The notes beneath the pieces are model-generated. The model was given only the letters and a program-made list of their open reading frames with translations, ran no database searches and had not been told where the DNA came from. This document shows positions 61,711 through 64,000 of a DNA stretch of 64,000 nucleotides, piece by piece; within the stretch, counting starts at the first letter, position 1; every line of letters begins with the position of its first letter. Source of the DNA: Duganella margarita (lineage in GTDB: Bacteria; Pseudomonadota; Gammaproteobacteria; Burkholderiales; Burkholderiaceae_D); assembly GCF_009857535.1 (NCBI RefSeq), contig NZ_WWCS01000010.1, positions 124,001 to 188,000 of the forward strand. Reading direction: 5' to 3'. The translations under genes and the position numbers were made by a program.

Positions 61711-62505
61711 ATGACCAAGCAGGCATACCTCGACGCGCTCAGGCAAGCGATGCAGGGTCTGCCACCGGAGACGGTGGCCAAGACCCTGGCCTACTACGAG
61801 CAACGCTTCATCGACGGCCTGGTGGCCGGCCGCAGCGAGGCCGAGGTCTATCAGGAACTGGACGAGCCACGCAAGATCGCCATGACCTTGCGCGCCAACG
61901 CGCACCTGAGCGAATTCGGCCAGCACAAAACCCCGTTCAACCTGGCGCGGGCGATGGTGTCGTTTGTCGGCCTGTCGATCTTCAACCTGTTCATGGTGAT
62001 TCCGGCGCTGGTGTACGCCAGCCTGCTGGGGGCGATTTACGTGTCGGCGTTTGCGTTCTACATCGGCGGCGTGGCGCTGACCGCCAGCGGCCTGTCGGGC
62101 CAGAATGAACTGGCGCTGGAAGGCCCGCTGCGCCACCTGATGGAATTCACCAATTCCCGCTTCGACACGCCGCAAGAGGAAGAAGACGCCCAGGGCTGGC
62201 GGGTGTCGATCGACCGCATGGGCGTGCAGCTCAACAAGGACGAAGTGGAGGCCGCGCCGACCGACGAGGAAGGCCTGAGCCGCAGCGGCCGCCTGTTGAA
62301 CCGCGCCGAAGCGGTGGCGACCGGCGACGTGCGCATCACCACCGATTTCGACAGCGGCGCCCGCACCACGCAATCGCTGATGGGACTCGGGCTGGTGCTG
62401 GGCGGGATCGGCCTGTGCCTGATCAGCATCGTGCTCACGCGCTACACGGTAATCGGCCTGAAACGCTATGCGGCGATGAATATGTCGCTGCTGCGCGGCC
62501 GTTGA
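61711..62505 (+). CDS. DUF1700 family membrane protein
   Basis: Protein of 264 residues from ATG 61711 (MTKQAYLDALRQAMQGLPPE); an earlier in-frame ATG (61678) lacks a ribosome site. The N-terminal helical region with LAYYEQRFIDG and YQELDEPRKIAMTL is the DUF1700 hallmark. Two adjacent helices (about 90–140) and a further one near 235 follow. Such proteins often accompany PadR regulators or DUF2807 adhesin-like proteins; the latter follows here 10 nt downstream. Confidence 0.83.
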   Translation: MTKQAYLDALRQAMQGLPPETVAKTLAYYEQRFIDGLVAGRSEAEVYQELDEPRKIAMTLRANAHLSEFGQHKTPFNLARAMVSFVGLSIFNLFMVIPALVYASLLGAIYVSAFAFYIGGVALTASGLSGQNELALEGPLRHLMEFTNSRFDTPQEEEDAQGWRVSIDRMGVQLNKDEVEAAPTDEEGLSRSGRLLNRAEAVATGDVRITTDFDSGARTTQSLMGLGLVLGGIGLCLISIVLTRYTVIGLKRYAAMNMSLLRGR

Positions 62506-62515
62506 GGAGAACGAG

Positions 62516-63322
62516 ATGCGAGCATTAATGAAAATCGGCGTCAGCCTGCTGTTACTGGCCTTTGTGCTGATCGGCGTCAGTTACAGCATGCTGAAGGCCT
62601 ACGGCAGCAGCAGCCCGACCAGCACCGCCGGCCGCTCCCTTGGCGGCGAGACGCGCAAGATCGACGCCATGGCCACTTCGGTGGAGCTGAGCGGCCCGAT
62701 CGACCTGATTCTGACACAAGGCCAGAACGCCTCGCTGAAGGTGCGCGGCGAGCAGCGCTCGCTGGCCAACATCGAGACCGTTCAAGATGGCCGCGACCTG
62801 CACATCGGCACCAAGGGCATGCTGCTCAATCCGCGCCACCGCTTGCAGGTGGAGCTGGTGCTGCCGTCGCTGGAAGAACTGATGGTCAGCAGCAGCGGCG
62901 ACACCAAAGTATCCGGCTTTAACGGCGAGCGGCTGGAATTGCAGCTGCACGGTTCGGGCAACGTGACCTTCAACGGCCGCTATCGCTCGCTGGCGGCCGG
63001 CGCGCATGGCAGCGGCAATCTGAATCTGAATGCGGGCAGCTCCGAGAATGTGGAGCTGGAGATGGTCGGCTCGGGCCAGATCACCGCCTCCGGCAGCTGC
63101 AAGACGCTGGACGCGCAACTGACCGGCTCCGGCGACCTGGATGCGCGCCATCTGGCGGCCGACAAGGTCACGGTGAATCTGAAAGGTTCGGGCACCAGCC
63201 ACGTCTTCGCCAAGCAGTCGGCCGATTTGACGCTGCGCGGCAGCGGCGACATCCGCGTGCTGGGCAATCCCGACCAGCGCAACGTCAGCCGCAGCGGTTC
63301 GGGCGACGTTAGCTGGGAGTGA
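62516..63322 (+). CDS. DUF2807 (GIN-type) exported beta-helix protein
   Basis: Protein of 268 residues with an N-terminal signal anchor (about 1–25). A repetitive beta region has many Gly-Ser-Gly turns (SSGDTKVSG, HGSGNVTF, HGSGNLNL, VGSGQITA, TGSGDLDA, KGSGTSHV, RGSGDIRV, SGSGDVSW) at intervals of about 20 residues, implying a right-handed beta-helix. Function unknown; possibly envelope stress or surface. It forms an operon with the DUF1700 gene. Confidence 0.85.
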   Translation: MRALMKIGVSLLLLAFVLIGVSYSMLKAYGSSSPTSTAGRSLGGETRKIDAMATSVELSGPIDLILTQGQNASLKVRGEQRSLANIETVQDGRDLHIGTKGMLLNPRHRLQVELVLPSLEELMVSSSGDTKVSGFNGERLELQLHGSGNVTFNGRYRSLAAGAHGSGNLNLNAGSSENVELEMVGSGQITASGSCKTLDAQLTGSGDLDARHLAADKVTVNLKGSGTSHVFAKQSADLTLRGSGDIRVLGNPDQRNVSRSGSGDVSWE

Positions 63323-63397
63323 GCGCAGCGGCGCCGCCGTAGAGCCGCGCCACGCGCAGGCTGCAGCGCCTGTCCCGCCACGACGCTACATGTGAGG

Positions 63398-64000
63398 CTA
63401 GTTCGCCGCGCGCCAGGCCAGCGCATCGCGCGCTGCGGCCACGCCGCCGGCAAAGCAGGCGGTAAGCAAATAGCCGCCGGTCGGCGCCTCCCAGTCAATC
63501 ATCTCGCCGGCCACGAACACGCCCGGCAGGGCCTTTAGCATGGTGCCCTGCAACGCATCCCAGCGCACCCCGCCGGCGGTGCTGATCGCCTCATCGATGG
63601 GGCGCGGCCGCAGCAGCCGCACCGGCAAACGCTTGATCGCCGCCGCCAGTTGCACCTCGTCGCTGAACTGCTCCTTGCTCAGACACTCCCGCAGCAGCCC
63701 GGCCTTGACGCCCTTGATGCCCAAACGGCTTTGCAGATGGCTGGCCATCGAGCGCGCGCCGCGCGGACGCGACACTGCGTCCAGCACGCGCTGCGGCGCC
63801 CAATCCGGCATCAGGTCCAGCCAGATCGTCGTGTAGCCCTCGGCCGCGATCTGATCGCGCAACGGCGCCGACAGCGCATAAATCAGACTGCCTTCCACGC
63901 CGCCCTGCGTCACCACAAACTGCCCCTGGCGGCGCATTTCCTGGCCCTGCGCATCGCGCGCGATCACCGCCACCGTCATCAACGGCTCGCCGGCGTGACG
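63398..64000 (-). CDS. HI0933/BaiN-like flavoprotein, N-terminus outside window
   Basis: C-terminal 200 residues of an NAD(P)/FAD-dependent oxidoreductase. The frame is open to the window edge. The end LKALPGVFVAGEMIDWEAPT followed by GGYLLTACFAGG is the C-terminal FAD-binding signature of the HI0933-like (TIGR03862-type) family. The visible middle part is the inserted beta/alpha domain. Reaction unknown. Confidence 0.88.
   Translation of the reverse strand, partial: RHAGEPLMTVAVIARDAQGQEMRRQGQFVVTQGGVEGSLIYALSAPLRDQIAAEGYTTIWLDLMPDWAPQRVLDAVSRPRGARSMASHLQSRLGIKGVKAGLLRECLSKEQFSDEVQLAAAIKRLPVRLLRPRPIDEAISTAGGVRWDALQGTMLKALPGVFVAGEMIDWEAPTGGYLLTACFAGGVAAARDALAWRAAN

Overview
The window is GC-rich bacterial chromosome with tightly packed, mostly housekeeping genes. 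The order tig–clpP–clpX–lon–hupB–tRNA(Val, Asp)–ppiD, the PEP-CTERM protein, the hpnCDE squalene genes and the overall protein flavour point to a betaproteobacterium of the Oxalobacteraceae (Duganella / Massilia / Janthinobacterium type). This placement is inferred from gene content and order; no search was run.

Layout. 1–9.4 kb: fatty-acid beta-oxidation (truncated acyl-CoA dehydrogenase, thiolase, FadJ-type fusion enzyme), with an MHS-family symporter, a secreted alpha/beta hydrolase and a PEP-CTERM protein between them. The thiolase and FadJ promoter regions share a near-identical 14-bp motif. 9.7–14.3 kb: a chemotaxis operon (soluble double-PAS receptor, cheR, cheD, a protein with three CheW domains). 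14.3–20.6 kb: a DUF4197 protein, a marR–MFS efflux pair with a clear operator, a membrane chemoreceptor and an acyl-CoA ligase. 20.6–25.2 kb: selO, msrB, yciB, bolA and two tandem parvulin isomerases. 25.4–32.6 kb: purL, a CheY–TPR protein, a TraB/GumN protein and a 46-codon small membrane protein. 32.7–42.7 kb: fused 5-oxoprolinase, NAD(P)HX repair enzyme, an S41-like peptidase coupled to a ybbA-type ATPase, divergent tesA, mnmH and a YddG-type exporter.

42.7–53.4 kb is the envelope and protein quality-control block: ppiD, three tRNAs, hupB, lon, clpX, clpP, tig and tRNA-Leu, all on the minus strand. An orphan gene resembling the N-terminal carrier of polymorphic toxins sits between ppiD and the tRNAs. 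53.5–57.7 kb is an RND efflux permease with its adaptor. 57.8–61.6 kb holds hpnC, hpnD and hpnE, which convert farnesyl diphosphate to squalene, interrupted by an antisense lipoprotein gene. The window ends with a DUF1700 / DUF2807 pair and a truncated flavoprotein.

The most unusual feature is a family of palindromic repeats. Three copies of about 133 bp have 19-bp inverted ends beginning TAATGCCG (two nearly perfect, one degraded). Each sits inside the hairpin of a transcription terminator, whose loop is duplicated on both sides. Three shorter relatives with only the inner palindromes lie in other intergenic gaps. No complete new defence or metabolic system is evident. The best candidates for something undescribed are this terminator-targeting repeat family and the orphan toxin-carrier-like gene.
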